Below are positions 28,262 to 37,735 of a stretch of 64,000 bases of DNA, piece by piece (the stretch's first letter is position 1; every line of letters begins with the position of its first letter). Source of the stretch: Pseudomonas sp. B6002 (GTDB lineage: Bacteria; Pseudomonadota; Gammaproteobacteria; Pseudomonadales; Pseudomonadaceae). The notes beneath the pieces were generated by a model. That model saw nothing but the letters and a program-made list of their open reading frames with translations. It was not told the origin of the DNA and did no database searches. The position numbers and the translations under genes were made by a program. Where the stretch lies: contig NZ_JACAOY010000004.1 in assembly GCF_013385985.1 (NCBI RefSeq), positions 219,580 through 283,579 of the forward strand, written 5' to 3'.

Positions 28262-28731
28262 GCCTGGTCCGCCTTGAAGTGCCCGCTTTTACCGCCAAGC
28301 TTTTCCAGCAGACGGATATTTTCGATGGTCATGCCGCGGTCTACCGCTTTGCACATGTCATAAATGGTCAGTGCGGCGACGCTGGCGGCCGTGAGGGCCT
28401 CCATCTCCACGCCGGTCTGGCCGGAGAGTTTGCAGCGTGCCAGGATGTGCACCGCGTCCACGCCGTCGGCGCTGAGTTCCACCTTGACGCCAGTCAGCAT
28501 CAACGGGTGGCACAGGGGGATCAGGTCGCTGGTTTTTTTCGCTGCCTGGATCCCGGCGATGCGGGCCACGGCAAACACGTCGCCCTTGGGGTGGGCGCCG
28601 TCGACGATCATTTTCAGGGTCTCGGGCAACATGCGCACCCGCGCTTCGGCCACCGCTTCACGGAACGTCACGGCTTTGTCGGTGACGTCGACCATGTGGG
28701 CGCGACCTTGGGAATCGAGATGAGTCAGCAC
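28258..28731 (-). CDS. moaC: Cyclic pyranopterin monophosphate synthase MoaC
   Basis: A 157-aa enzyme of the first step of molybdopterin synthesis, together with MoaA, which is not in this window. It shows the family text [40 protein letters not shown] and [20 protein letters not shown]. First gene of moaCDE, overlapping moaD by 4 bp. Confidence 0.95.
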   Translation of the reverse strand: MLTHLDSQGRAHMVDVTDKAVTFREAVAEARVRMLPETLKMIVDGAHPKGDVFAVARIAGIQAAKKTSDLIPLCHPLMLTGVKVELSADGVDAVHILARCKLSGQTGVEMEALTAASVAALTIYDMCKAVDRGMTIENIRLLEKLGGKSGHFKADQA

Positions 28732-28781
28732 AGGGATACTCCTGATCAGGAGCAGCGATTGTAAACCTAACGCATAACAAA

Positions 28782-28868
28782 TGTGGGAGCTGGCTTGCCT
28801 GCGATGCAGGCACCGCGGTGTATCAGCTACACCGCGGTGATGCTATCGCAGGCAAGCCAGCTCCCACA
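28782..28868. repeat. REP doublet (REPIN)
   Basis: Inverted REP arms TGTGGGAGCTGGCTTGCC / GGCAAGCCAGCTCCCACA with an inner inverted repeat (CACCGCGGTGTA / TACACCGCGGTG), between phoH and moaC. The whole 87 bp can fold as one long hairpin. Confidence 0.9.
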
Positions 28869-28892
28869 AAAAGCCCGGCCCCTATGGGTCGG
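28868..28892 (-). terminator. Possible terminator of the PhoH gene
   Basis: Directly after the phoH stop, the minus strand reads CCGACCCATAGGGGCCGG then GCTTTTT: a short GC stem with an internal mismatch followed by five T. It abuts the REP doublet. Confidence 0.45.
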
Positions 28893-30287
28893 TTAGAGGT
28901 GAGATTCGGCGTATTCAGCCAGGATCGAGCGTGGAACCCCTTGCAGCGCAATGTGCACGCCGTTCGGGAAGTCTTTGAAGCGTTCCGTCAGGTAGGTCAG
29001 CCCGGAGCTCGTCGCGGACAGGTAAGGGGTGTCGATCTGTGCCAGGTTGCCCAGGCACACCACTTTGGAACCGGCGCCGGCACGGGTGATGATGGTTTTC
29101 ATCTGGTGCGGCGTGAGGTTCTGGCATTCATCGATCAAAATCAGGCTTTGCTGGAAGCTGCGACCTCGGATGTAGTTGAGGGATTTGAACTGCAACGGCA
29201 CTTTGCTGAGGATGTAGTCGACGCTGCCATGGGTGTTTTCGTCATCCATGTGCAAGGCTTCGAGGTTGTCGGTGATCGCCCCCAGCCACGGCTCCATTTT
29301 TTCCGCCTCGGTGCCGGGCAGGAAACCGATTTCCTGGTCCAGGCCCTGCACGCTACGGGTGGCGATGATGCGGCGATAGCGCTTGGTCACCATGGTCTGC
29401 TCGATGGCGGCAGCCAGGGCAAGAATGGTTTTACCGGAACCGGCCGCACCGGTCAGGTTGACCAGGTGGATGTCCGGATCGAGCAGCGCGTACAGCGCCA
29501 GGCTCTGGTAGATATCACGCGGTTTCAGGCCCCAGGCTTCCTGGTGCAACAGGGGTTCCTGATGCAGGTCAAGGATCAGCAGCTTGTCGACCTGGATCTC
29601 TTTGATCCAGCCCACGAAGCCCTGCTCGTCGACGATGAATTCATTGATGTGCACGGCCGGCAGGTTGTCGATCAGCTGAACCTGGTGCCAGGTGCGGCCA
29701 TGGTCCTGACGGGTTTCGACCTTGCTGACGCGGTCCCAGAACGAGCCGGTCATCATGTGATAACCCCGGGAGAGCATCGACACGTCGTCGACCAGTTGGT
29801 CGGTGCTGTAGTCCTCGGCAGCGATCCCACACGCTCGTGCCTTGAGGCGCATATTGATGTCTTTGGTCACCAGCACCACGCGCAGGTCCTTGTCGCGAGC
29901 GTGCAGGTCGATCAATTGGTTGATGATTTTGTTGTCGTTCAGGTTTTCCGGCAGCAGGCTGTTGGGCTCGCTGCGCTTGCTCATCAGAATCGACAACAAG
30001 CCCTTGGGCCCGCCTTTGCCTCGCTGGATCGGCACACCGACTTCAACGTCTTCGGGCGATGCTTCGCCCAAGGTCTTGTCGATCAGGCGAATGGCCTGGC
30101 GGCATTCGGCGGCCACGCTGTGGTGCCCGCTTTTGAGTTTGTCGAGCTCCTCAAGCACGATCATCGGGATGGCGACGTGGTGTTCTTCGAAGTTAAGCAG
30201 CGCGTTTGGATCGTGGATCAGTACGTTGGTATCAAGCACATAAAGGATTGGCTGGTCGGAAGAAGGGTTACGTCCATGATCATCCAT
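28893..30287 (-). CDS. PIN-domain plus PhoH-domain protein
   Basis: A 464-aa protein. The N-terminal PIN nuclease domain (about 10-150) shows ILYVLDTNVLIHDPNALLNF and acidic residues in VTKDINMRLKA. The C-terminal PhoH ATPase domain (about 250-464) has Walker A LTGAAGSGKTILALAAA, SFQQSLILIDECQNLTPHQM and the RAGAGSKVVCLGN motif. This fusion is the YlaK/PhoH2-like type, in which RNA cleavage is coupled to ATP-driven unwinding in characterised homologues. The function in Pseudomonas is unclear. Confidence 0.92.
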   Translation of the reverse strand: MDDHGRNPSSDQPILYVLDTNVLIHDPNALLNFEEHHVAIPMIVLEELDKLKSGHHSVAAECRQAIRLIDKTLGEASPEDVEVGVPIQRGKGGPKGLLSILMSKRSEPNSLLPENLNDNKIINQLIDLHARDKDLRVVLVTKDINMRLKARACGIAAEDYSTDQLVDDVSMLSRGYHMMTGSFWDRVSKVETRQDHGRTWHQVQLIDNLPAVHINEFIVDEQGFVGWIKEIQVDKLLILDLHQEPLLHQEAWGLKPRDIYQSLALYALLDPDIHLVNLTGAAGSGKTILALAAAIEQTMVTKRYRRIIATRSVQGLDQEIGFLPGTEAEKMEPWLGAITDNLEALHMDDENTHGSVDYILSKVPLQFKSLNYIRGRSFQQSLILIDECQNLTPHQMKTIITRAGAGSKVVCLGNLAQIDTPYLSATSSGLTYLTERFKDFPNGVHIALQGVPRSILAEYAESHL

Positions 30288-30635
30288 ACTCGGTCACCTT
30301 TGTGGGAGCCAGTCGACGCAATACCTGGGCGGTGCTGCGCCTCGATTCGACCACCGACTGCACCTGAAGTGACGTCAAGCGCAGTGCCCACATGAGGAGT
30401 CTTGGAAGACGCCACCTGTGCTGCAGGTTTCGGCGATCTGACTTCGTAATACCGCAAAAGCCATGACAGGAAAAAGCACTTTGACGCTTTTTTGAAGTTT
30501 ATTTTTCAGGATGACGAATAGCACTAGCCGAGTGCCAGCGACCCCGTTAAAGTCGGAAGTCCGCCTGCATCGAAACGCCCTCTAAAATCGCCCCAAAAAC
30601 GCCTCATCCCCAACAGGGCCGGGCACTTCGTCTTT
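30288..30635 (-). promoter_or_regulatory. Intergenic region upstream of the PIN-PhoH gene
   Basis: A 348-bp gap between two minus-strand genes. It should carry the phoH promoter and the end of the deacetylase transcript. The only clear structure is a 7-bp perfect stem AAAAAGC / GCTTTTT with an 8-base loop at 30471-30492, which could be a weak terminator. A lone REP-like head (TGTGGGAGCCAG) lies near 30301 without a partner. No small gene was convincing. Confidence 0.35.
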
Positions 30636-31760
30636 TCAGCGAAACGCCTCCCGACAGTCCTGCCAACCCAGCCCGCTTTGCGCCGTTGCCTGCATCAATA
30701 AAGGCAATGCCACCCGCGCCTTGTCCTGTGTGTCGTGGAACACAATCACCCCTTTGCGCCACAGCAGCATCAACGTCAGCACGCGCTGCGCCGACTCGTC
30801 GGGCTTGAGCTTGCCCGGGTCATCCTGGGAGTCGATGTCCCACAACGCCACTTGCAGCCCCTGGGACTGGAAAAACCCCTGGCTGTCCGCCCGGCGCTGA
30901 CCGTAGGGCGGGCGAAACAGCGGTACGTAGTTCTCCGGCATCAGGTTTTGCACCAGCGACGCCGTGCGGGTGATCGAACTTTGCCAGTCGACCCAATGGC
31001 TGTGGGAACGGTACTGCCAGCCCTGAATACCCACGCACTGGCCTTGGTACAAGGCCTGCACATCAGCGGCAGAGCTGCTCTCCACACGGGTCTGCAGGCT
31101 GCTGCCGAGGGCAAAGAACGTCGCGTTCATCTTCTGTTTGCGCAAGTAATCGGTGAGCCAGTCGGTGTTGCCACTGACTGGCGCCGGGCCGCCGTCGAAC
31201 GTCAGCAAGAACAAGCGGTCGTTGAGCTCATCGCCATTGCGCTCATGGTCACCAAAACGCGCGACTTCGCTGCTGATCTGCGGGAACAGCGCGGCCTTGC
31301 GCAGCAACTCATCGAGGTAGCGTTCGTGGAAATTATGGCTCGGGCCGGCCCAGCCTATATAGAAAGAGTTTTCGCTGACCTGGAACTTGCCAGCCTGCTC
31401 GCGCAGGTCGTCCATGTTCTCGACCAGGTAACAAAACGAGGCGTCCTCCTCGCAGCTCTGTTGGGCGAAGGTGTAGTTCTCCAACAAACGTTGCCACAGC
31501 TGGCGGCGCAGGTCGTCGATGGACGCCAGGTTGATGATCTTCAAGCCCAGGCGCTGCTTGAGCGCGGTTTCGTCCTGGCTTTCGCTGGCCAGCAGGCTGT
31601 GGGCGAACATCAGGATTTCGGCGCGTGAGGCCACATCGAACAGCGCGGGGCTGCTGAGCTTTTCAGGCCAGGTGCCACGGTCCAGGCTGGACACGTCCAC
31701 AGGTGCGGCCTGGGCGCCCAGGCAAAACAGGCAGGCGGACAATAAAAGCGCAATTCGCAC
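30636..31760 (-). CDS. Polysaccharide deacetylase-like (NodB-fold) exported protein
   Basis: A 374-aa exported protein: signal peptide VRIALLLSACLFCLGAQAA, an alpha-helical region (about 25-180, with a Cys pair in QQSCEEDASFCYLV), then a NodB domain (about 185-360). Motif 1 reads LLTFDGGPAP instead of the usual TFDDGP, so a metal-binding Asp is replaced by Gly; motif 2 region is RSHSHWVDWQ and motif 3 RPPYGQRRAD; HDT near the end is kept. The GTG at 31760 has GGGAGA ahead. The open frame extends 61 codons further upstream through a REP element and is not used as start. It may be an altered or non-classical deacetylase. Confidence 0.82.
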   Translation of the reverse strand: MRIALLLSACLFCLGAQAAPVDVSSLDRGTWPEKLSSPALFDVASRAEILMFAHSLLASESQDETALKQRLGLKIINLASIDDLRRQLWQRLLENYTFAQQSCEEDASFCYLVENMDDLREQAGKFQVSENSFYIGWAGPSHNFHERYLDELLRKAALFPQISSEVARFGDHERNGDELNDRLFLLTFDGGPAPVSGNTDWLTDYLRKQKMNATFFALGSSLQTRVESSSAADVQALYQGQCVGIQGWQYRSHSHWVDWQSSITRTASLVQNLMPENYVPLFRPPYGQRRADSQGFFQSQGLQVALWDIDSQDDPGKLKPDESAQRVLTLMLLWRKGVIVFHDTQDKARVALPLLMQATAQSGLGWQDCREAFR

Positions 31761-31815
31761 AAAGGGTCTCCCTTTCCAGAGTCGTCGGCCACTATAGCCG
31801 ATCCACCACGCCCCC

Positions 31816-31899
31816 TGTAGGAGCCGGCTTGCCGGCGATGAGGCCCTGGAGACTTGAAGTGATCTTGCGGACGCCATCGCCGGCAAGCCGGCTCCTACA
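31816..31899. repeat. REP doublet (REPIN)
   Basis: Inverted arms TGTAGGAGCCGGCTTGCCGGCGATG / CATCGCCGGCAAGCCGGCTCCTACA between the divergent deacetylase and yaaA genes; of the GTAGGAGCCGG subtype, distinct from the GTGGGAGCTGG subtype nearby. Confidence 0.9.
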
Positions 31900-31981
31900 G
31901 TTTCGATCTCTATCGTTGCCATAGGTGGAGTCGAACGCCTCAACCCCCTAGAATCCCCCCACGATTTAAGGAGACGACTTC

Positions 31982-32761
31982 ATGCTGACGGTGATTTCAC
32001 CCGCCAAGACCCTCGATTTCGAGACCGCGCCTGCGACCCAGCGCTTTACCCAGCCGCAATTTCTGGACCACTCCCAGGAACTGATCGAGCAGCTGCGCAC
32101 GCTGAGCCCGGCGCAGATCAGCGAGTTGATGCACGTGTCCGACAAGATCGGTGGCCTCAACGCCGCCCGCTTCGGCAGTTGGACCCCGGCGTTCACCCCC
32201 GCCAACGCCAAGCAGGCGCTGCTGGCGTTCAAGGGCGACGTGTACACCGGCCTCAACGCCGAAACCTTCAGCGACGCCGATTTCACCTACGCCCAGGACC
32301 ACCTGCGCATGCTCTCGGGCCTGTACGGCCTGCTGCGCCCCCTGGACCTGATGATGCCGTACCGCCTGGAAATGGGCACCAAGCTGCCCAACGCCCGTGG
32401 CAAGGACCTGTACGCCTTCTGGGGCACCCGTATCAGCGAGTGGCTGAACGAAGCCCTGGCCGAGCAAGGCGATGACGTGCTGCTGAACCTGGCGTCCAAC
32501 GAGTACTTCTCGGCGATCAAGCGCACGGCCCTGAACGCGCGGATCATCAACACCGAGTTCAAGGACCTGAAGAACGGCCAGTACAAGATCATCAGCTTCT
32601 ACGCCAAGAAGGCCCGGGGCATGATGAGCCGCTTCGTGATCGAAGAACGCATCAACGACCCGGCCAGGCTCATGGAGTTTGACGTGCAGGGCTATCGCTT
32701 CAATGCCGAGCAGTCCAAGCCCGACAACCTGGTGTTCCTGCGCGATCACGCACCGGAATAA
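31982..32761 (+). CDS. yaaA: Peroxide stress protein YaaA
   Basis: A 259-aa DUF328 protein starting [20 protein letters not shown], with [39 protein letters not shown] and [20 protein letters not shown]. In E. coli, YaaA lowers intracellular free iron under peroxide stress and binds DNA. The length equals the family norm. AAGGAGACG precedes the ATG. It is monocistronic, followed by a REP doublet. Confidence 0.95.
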   Translation: MLTVISPAKTLDFETAPATQRFTQPQFLDHSQELIEQLRTLSPAQISELMHVSDKIGGLNAARFGSWTPAFTPANAKQALLAFKGDVYTGLNAETFSDADFTYAQDHLRMLSGLYGLLRPLDLMMPYRLEMGTKLPNARGKDLYAFWGTRISEWLNEALAEQGDDVLLNLASNEYFSAIKRTALNARIINTEFKDLKNGQYKIISFYAKKARGMMSRFVIEERINDPARLMEFDVQGYRFNAEQSKPDNLVFLRDHAPE

Positions 32762-32787
32762 AGCCCTCGAAAGCACAGATGTTCGAA

Positions 32788-32859
32788 TGTGGGAGCTGGC
32801 TTGCCTGCGATAGCGTCGGTGAATTCAACACCGCCATCGCAGGCAAGCCAGCTCCCACA
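32788..32859. repeat. REP doublet (REPIN)
   Basis: Inverted arms TGTGGGAGCTGGCTTGCC / GGCAAGCCAGCTCCCACA, 72 bp, starting 26 bp after the yaaA stop. Confidence 0.92.
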
Positions 32860-32900
32860 TTTCTTGACCGCATTTCGCCCACCGAACCGTCATCATTTTG

Positions 32901-32922
32901 GCGTCAAAAAATATCTTGACGC
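32901..32922. promoter_or_regulatory. Perfect inverted repeat in the algD upstream region
   Basis: GCGTCAA and TTGACGC (7-bp arms) flank an 8-base AT-rich spacer. The arms could bind a dimeric regulator; the right arm also supplies a TTGAC -35-like element. The role is unknown. Confidence 0.4.
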
Positions 32923-33123
32923 ATTCCTAACGAATCTTTCACTCGACAATTCTCATTTTTTTTCGTAGTGGCACCACTTTTTTTAAACAGTAGTGGCACA
33001 AAACTATCTCCCCGCACCAACTCCCCACAACTACTGGCCCAAATAGCAAGTGCTATCACTATAGTACTAGTGCCATCTTTCCTAATATTTCAAGAAATTT
33101 CCGGAAACAGGATGAGCGGCCTG

Positions 33124-33150
33124 GAACTTCGCCAAAACGCACGGCTCATA
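33124..33150 (+). promoter_or_regulatory. Candidate AlgU (sigma-22/RpoE-type) promoter of algD
   Basis: GAACTT, a 16-bp spacer, then TCATA. AlgU promoters have GAACTT-N16/17-TCtga, and the P. aeruginosa algD promoter has the same GAACTT-N16-TC layout. Transcription would begin near 33157, leaving a leader of about 480 nt before algD. The spacer contains GCCAAAACGC, similar to an AmrZ site core. Confidence 0.55.
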
Positions 33151-33635
33151 CCACCGGTAACGAAATTCTCTGTTTCTGTAGGAGATGACTTACATAGCGA
33201 CCCAAGGAAGTAGCAAAGTTGCCCCATCAACTTTGACTCACGGGTCATATCATCAACTGAATTGAGTTGAGGGCGGCGATAAGGACTGGTTGCTATCCCC
33301 TATAGGCCAAGGCAGCGCTTACCTAAATGTGTCGGTGGTGACACCCAGGTGATTGATAATTAAGGGCTTTAAGCCTCTATCAAGCCCCTGCGGCACCGGC
33401 GTCGGGCCCTTCTCCAAGGTAGCCCGGCTGCATTTCAGGGCAAGCCCCAATAACAAGGCCAAGTTGCGCACAACTTGAGTGCAATAGTTAGTCACTCGCT
33501 ATTTAACATGCCTGTACGCGGTAAGTCGGCGTCTATTCGTCTAACTTCCGCGGCAACAGTGACGCTTGCAAACATGAACTCCGGCCATCTAATTGGCATG
33601 ATTAAAATCGTCTTCAATGACAAGAGGTAAATGCG

Positions 33636-34952
33636 ATGCGCATCAGCATATTTGGTTTGGGTTACGTTGGCGCAGTGTGTGCCGGTTGCCTGTCTGCCCG
33701 TGGCCACGAAGTGGTGGGCGTAGACATCTCCAAGGAAAAGATCGACCTGATCAATGCGGGCAAATCGCCAATCGTTGAACCGGGTCTGGGTGAACTGTTG
33801 AGCCAGGGGATCGAAACCGGTCGACTGCGCGGTACCACCAACTTCGCCGACGCCATCCGTGACACTGACCTGTCGATGATCTGTGTCGGTACGCCGAGCA
33901 AGAAAAACGGTGACCTGGAACTCGACTACATCGAAGCCGTGTGCCGCGAGATCGGTTTTGTCCTGCGTGACAAAACCACCCGCCACACGGTGGTCGTGCG
34001 CAGCACCGTGCTGCCAGGCACCGTGGCCAACGTGGTGATCCCGATCCTCGAAGACTGCTCGGGCAAAAAAGCCGGTGTCGACTTCGGCGTCGCGGTCAAC
34101 CCGGAATTCCTGCGTGAGTCCACCGCCATTGCCGACTACGACTTGCCACCGATGACCGTGATCGGCGAGTTCGACAAAGCCTCCGGCGATGTCCTGCAGT
34201 CGCTCTACGAAGAACTCGATGCACCGATCATCCGCAAGGACATCGCCGTTGCCGAAATGATCAAGTACACCTGCAACGTGTGGCACGCCACCAAGGTGAC
34301 CTTCGCCAACGAGATCGGCAACATCGCCAAGGCCGTCGGCGTCGATGGCCGTGAAGTGATGGAAGTGGTGTGCCAGGACAAGACCCTCAACCTGTCCCAG
34401 TACTACATGCGCCCAGGCTTCGCTTTCGGCGGTTCGTGCCTGCCCAAAGACGTGCGCGCCCTCACCTACCGTGCCGGCTCTCTGGACGTGGAAGCGCCGC
34501 TGCTCAACTCGCTGATGCGCAGCAACGAGTCCCAGGTACAGAACGCCTTCGACATCGTTTCCAGCCACGACAAACGCAAAGTCGCCCTGCTGGGCCTGAG
34601 CTTCAAGGCCGGCACCGACGACCTGCGTGAAAGCCCGCTGGTTGACCTGGCCGAAATGCTGATCGGCAAGGGCTACGACCTGAGCATCTACGACAGCAAC
34701 GTCGAATACGCCCGTGTCCACGGCGCGAACAAGGACTACATCGAGGGCAAGATCCCGCACGTGTCGTCCCTGCTCAACTCGGACTTCGATGATGTGATCA
34801 ATAACTCCGACGTGATCATCCTCGGCAACCGCGACGAGAAATTCCGCGCCCTGGCGCAGAACGCTCCGCACGGCAAGCAAGTGATCGACCTGGTGGGCTT
34901 CATGTCCAAGGCCACCTGTGCGACCGGTCGTACCGAAGGCATTTGCTGGTAA
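33636..34952 (+). CDS. algD: GDP-mannose 6-dehydrogenase
   Basis: A 438-aa cytosolic enzyme oxidising GDP-mannose to GDP-mannuronate with two NAD+, the committed step of alginate synthesis. The Rossmann motif [20 protein letters not shown] is at the start, the catalytic Cys lies in [14 protein letters not shown] (about 268) and the C-terminal UDPG_MGDP domain has [20 protein letters not shown]. Length is that of P. aeruginosa AlgD. It is first in the operon, with AAGAGG about 8 bp ahead of ATG. Confidence 0.97.
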   Translation: MRISIFGLGYVGAVCAGCLSARGHEVVGVDISKEKIDLINAGKSPIVEPGLGELLSQGIETGRLRGTTNFADAIRDTDLSMICVGTPSKKNGDLELDYIEAVCREIGFVLRDKTTRHTVVVRSTVLPGTVANVVIPILEDCSGKKAGVDFGVAVNPEFLRESTAIADYDLPPMTVIGEFDKASGDVLQSLYEELDAPIIRKDIAVAEMIKYTCNVWHATKVTFANEIGNIAKAVGVDGREVMEVVCQDKTLNLSQYYMRPGFAFGGSCLPKDVRALTYRAGSLDVEAPLLNSLMRSNESQVQNAFDIVSSHDKRKVALLGLSFKAGTDDLRESPLVDLAEMLIGKGYDLSIYDSNVEYARVHGANKDYIEGKIPHVSSLLNSDFDDVINNSDVIILGNRDEKFRALAQNAPHGKQVIDLVGFMSKATCATGRTEGICW

Positions 34953-35035
34953 CAGCAACGGCAAGTTCCAGGCGGCAGGCGTTTCCATCCCCAGCGCCTG
35001 CCGCCTGGAACCTCCTTCACCTTCGGATGACGCTT

Positions 35036-36517
35036 ATGTCCAAGTTAAAACATGTACTACTGCAATCCGCCGGCTGGCTGTTCTTCCTCAGCCTGCTGAT
35101 GGGACTCGCCCTGCTGCTGCCGGCGAGTACGTTCGACTCGGAGTCGAAGAATTTTATTTTCCTGATTGGCGCCGTCGGTATCTGGCGCTACTCGATGGGT
35201 GCTACGCATTTCTTTCGCGGCATGCTGTTTTTGTACGTGGTCTACCCGCACCTGCGCCGCAAAGTGCGCAAACTGGGCAAGGCCGCCGACCCGTCCCATG
35301 TGTTCCTGATGGTCACCAGTTTTCGTATCGACGCGCTGACCACCGCGCAGGTCTACAGCTCGGTGATCCGCGAAGCCATCGAATGCGGTTTCCCCACCAC
35401 CGTGGTGTGCTCGCTGGTGGAAATGTCCGATGAACTGCTGGTGAAAAGCCTGTGGGAACGCATGAACCCACCGGAGCACGTGAAGCTCGACTTCGTGCGC
35501 ATCGCCGGTACCGGCAAGCGTGACGGCCTGGCCTTCGGTTTCCGTGCCATCTCCCGCCACCTGCCGGATGACCGCGCCGTGGTCGCCGTGATCGATGGCG
35601 ACACCGTGCTCGCCGAAGGCGTCGTGCGCAAGACCGTGCCGTGGTTCCAGCTGTTCGGCAACGTCGGTGGCCTCACCACCAACGAATTCTGCGAAGTGCG
35701 TGGCGGCTACATCATGAGCGAATGGCACAAGCTGCGCTTCGCCCAACGCCACATCAACATGTGCTCCATGGCCCTGTCCAAGCGCGTGCTGACCATGACC
35801 GGTCGCATGTCGGTGTTCCGTGCCAGCGTAGTGACTGACCCGGGCTTTATCGCCGACGTGGAAAGCGACTCGCTGCAACACTGGCGCCTGGGCCGCTTCA
35901 AGTTCCTCACCGGTGACGACAAGTCCAGCTGGTTCAGCCTGATGCGCCTGGGCTACGACACCTTCTACGTACCGGACGCCGCGATCAACACCGTGGAACA
36001 CCCGCCGGAAAAAAGCTTTATCAAGGCCAGCCGCAAGCTGATGTTCCGCTGGTACGGCAACAACCTGCGCCAGAACTCCCGCGCCCTGGGCCTGGGTGTG
36101 CGCCGCCTCGGTCTGTTCACCAGCATCGTGCTGTTCGACCAGCGTGTGTCGATGTGGACGTCCCTGCTCGGCCTGACGGTCGCGTTCATCGCCACCTTCA
36201 AGTACGGCGGCGCGTTCATCCTCGCTTACCTGCTGTGGATCGGCATCACCCGCCTGATTCTCACCCTGTTGCTGTCGTGTTCCGGCCACAAGATCGGCCC
36301 GGCCTACCCGGTGATTCTCTATTACAACCAGATCATGGGCGCGCTGGTGAAGATCTACGTGTTCTTCCGCCTTGATCAACAGTCCTGGACCCGCCAGGAC
36401 ACCAAACTGACCCGCGATTTGGCCAGCTTTCAACGTTGGTTCAACACCTGGTCGTCTCGGACCATGACCTTCTCCGCCGGCAGCATTTTCGTCGCCGTGT
36501 TGCTGATGATGGTCTGA
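35036..36517 (+). CDS. alg8: Alginate polymerase Alg8 (GT2 glycosyltransferase)
   Basis: A 493-aa inner-membrane glycosyltransferase joining mannuronate units. Two N-terminal membrane segments are followed by a GT2 domain with the substrate Asp motif VAVIDGDTV, then [13 protein letters not shown] and a QxxRW-like [14 protein letters not shown], and C-terminal membrane segments. The start [20 protein letters not shown] matches known Alg8 N-termini; an in-frame ATG 9 bp upstream is possible. It works with Alg44 as a c-di-GMP-controlled complex. Confidence 0.95.
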   Translation: MSKLKHVLLQSAGWLFFLSLLMGLALLLPASTFDSESKNFIFLIGAVGIWRYSMGATHFFRGMLFLYVVYPHLRRKVRKLGKAADPSHVFLMVTSFRIDALTTAQVYSSVIREAIECGFPTTVVCSLVEMSDELLVKSLWERMNPPEHVKLDFVRIAGTGKRDGLAFGFRAISRHLPDDRAVVAVIDGDTVLAEGVVRKTVPWFQLFGNVGGLTTNEFCEVRGGYIMSEWHKLRFAQRHINMCSMALSKRVLTMTGRMSVFRASVVTDPGFIADVESDSLQHWRLGRFKFLTGDDKSSWFSLMRLGYDTFYVPDAAINTVEHPPEKSFIKASRKLMFRWYGNNLRQNSRALGLGVRRLGLFTSIVLFDQRVSMWTSLLGLTVAFIATFKYGGAFILAYLLWIGITRLILTLLLSCSGHKIGPAYPVILYYNQIMGALVKIYVFFRLDQQSWTRQDTKLTRDLASFQRWFNTWSSRTMTFSAGSIFVAVLLMMV

Positions 36518-36553
36518 CCCTGCCAAGCCTGAATTAACCTAGGAATTACACCG

Positions 36554-37720
36554 ATGAATAGCCAAGCAAACGTCAACGTTGTCCACGAATCCGAAGCCCA
36601 GCGCCAACATGCCCGCGTGAAAATCCCGGCCAAGCTGCGCTTTTTCAACACTGACCGCACACCGACCGAAGCACGGGTCATCGACCTGTCTGCCGGCGGC
36701 CTGGCCTTCACCTCCACCCAGCCGTTGACCGTCGGCGAAGTGCACAAGGGCCGCCTGCAGTTTGTGATCGACAACCTGGGCCTGGCCATGGACGTGGAAC
36801 TGCAAATCCGCTCCTACGACCGCCAGACCGGCCGCACCGGTTGCCAGTTCCAGAACCTGGAACCCCAGGACATTTCCACCCTGCGCCACCTGATCACTTC
36901 GCACTTGTCCGGTGACATCGTGACCATGGGCGACGTGCTGGCGACCCTGCAACGCGACAACTTCACCAAGGCGCGCAAGGTCAAAGACAGTGGCAGCGGC
37001 ATGACCGCCTTTGGTCGCCTGCGTGCGGTGACCTTCAGCGCCGGTATCTTCATCGTCGGCCTGGCCGCGTTCGGTTTCGTGTTCAAGTCGGTGTACGGCA
37101 TGTACTTCGTCAGCCACGCCCAGGCCGGCCTGGTCAGCGTACCCGGCATGAACGTGACCATGCCCCGCGACGGCACCGTGCAAAGCCTGCTCAAAGGTGA
37201 TGCGGTGGCCGCCAAGGGCGCGCCGCTCGCCACCTTCAGCACCAGCATGCTCGATGTGCTCAAGGGCCACCTGGACGAAGACCAACTGCAACCGGCCAAG
37301 GTTGAAGAGCTGTTCGGCAAGCAAATGACCGGCACCCTGACGTCGCCGTGCGACTGCGTGGTGGCCCAGCAAATGGTCGCCGACGGCCAATACGCCAGCA
37401 AAGGCGACGTGATCTTCCAACTGGTGCCACGCGGCAGCCAGGCCAACGTGGAAGCGCGCTTCACTTATCGCCAGTTCGCTGACGTGCGCCCAGGTACGCC
37501 GGTGAGCTTCCAGGTGGCCGACGAAGAACAGATCCGCACCGGCACCATCGTCAGCAGCACCAGCCTGAACAGCGCCGACCTGTCCTCCGACATCCGCGTA
37601 CAGATCAAGCCTGACGCACCGCTGGACAGCACCTACGCCGGCCGCCCGGTGGAAGTGACCAGCGACCGTGGCCCTTCGCTGAACTGGCTGATCGACAAAG
37701 CCATGGCCAACGGTCTGTAA
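36554..37720 (+). CDS. alg44: Alginate co-polymerase Alg44 with PilZ domain
   Basis: A 388-aa protein. The N-terminal PilZ domain (about 15-120) has the c-di-GMP motif RQHAR and later DLSAGGLAF; one membrane helix follows (about 155-180, FIVGLAAFGFVFKSVYGMY) and then a periplasmic HlyD/MFP-like domain (about 190-388). c-di-GMP binding here activates Alg8. It lies 36 bp after alg8. Confidence 0.95.
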   Translation: MNSQANVNVVHESEAQRQHARVKIPAKLRFFNTDRTPTEARVIDLSAGGLAFTSTQPLTVGEVHKGRLQFVIDNLGLAMDVELQIRSYDRQTGRTGCQFQNLEPQDISTLRHLITSHLSGDIVTMGDVLATLQRDNFTKARKVKDSGSGMTAFGRLRAVTFSAGIFIVGLAAFGFVFKSVYGMYFVSHAQAGLVSVPGMNVTMPRDGTVQSLLKGDAVAAKGAPLATFSTSMLDVLKGHLDEDQLQPAKVEELFGKQMTGTLTSPCDCVVAQQMVADGQYASKGDVIFQLVPRGSQANVEARFTYRQFADVRPGTPVSFQVADEEQIRTGTIVSSTSLNSADLSSDIRVQIKPDAPLDSTYAGRPVEVTSDRGPSLNWLIDKAMANGL

Positions 37721-37735
37721 GCAGAGGACATGCCT

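Larger units (their letters stand above)
32762..33635 (+). promoter_or_regulatory. Long regulatory region upstream of the alginate operon
   Basis: An 874-bp gap without a gene. It holds a REP doublet (32788-32859), a perfect inverted repeat at 32901-32922, an AT-rich stretch (about 32900-33110) with two direct copies of TAGTGGCAC (32966-32974 and 32991-32999), a candidate AlgU promoter at 33124-33150 and then about 480 bp of leader before algD. Long upstream regions with distant regulator sites (AlgR, AmrZ, AlgB) are known for algD in P. aeruginosa. A 7-of-9 match to the AlgR box lies at 33533-33541. Confidence 0.6.

Noticed and set aside
30471-30492. Small RNA gene in the phoH upstream gap
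   Set aside because: Only one weak A/T stem is visible, with no promoter or second conserved structure, so it is noted only as a possible weak terminator.
31761-31943. N-terminal extension of the deacetylase-like protein
   Set aside because: The extra 61 codons run through the REP doublet at 31816-31899, while the GTG at 31760 has a ribosome site and directly gives a signal peptide.
32968-33213. Possible 81-codon gene in the algD upstream region
   Set aside because: It starts with GTG without a ribosome site, lies in AT-rich DNA over the AlgU promoter, and its translation resembles no protein known to me.
37730-37732. ATG as algK start
   Set aside because: It is only one base from the AGAGGA ribosome site; the GTG six bases later has normal spacing and begins with MNPIS.
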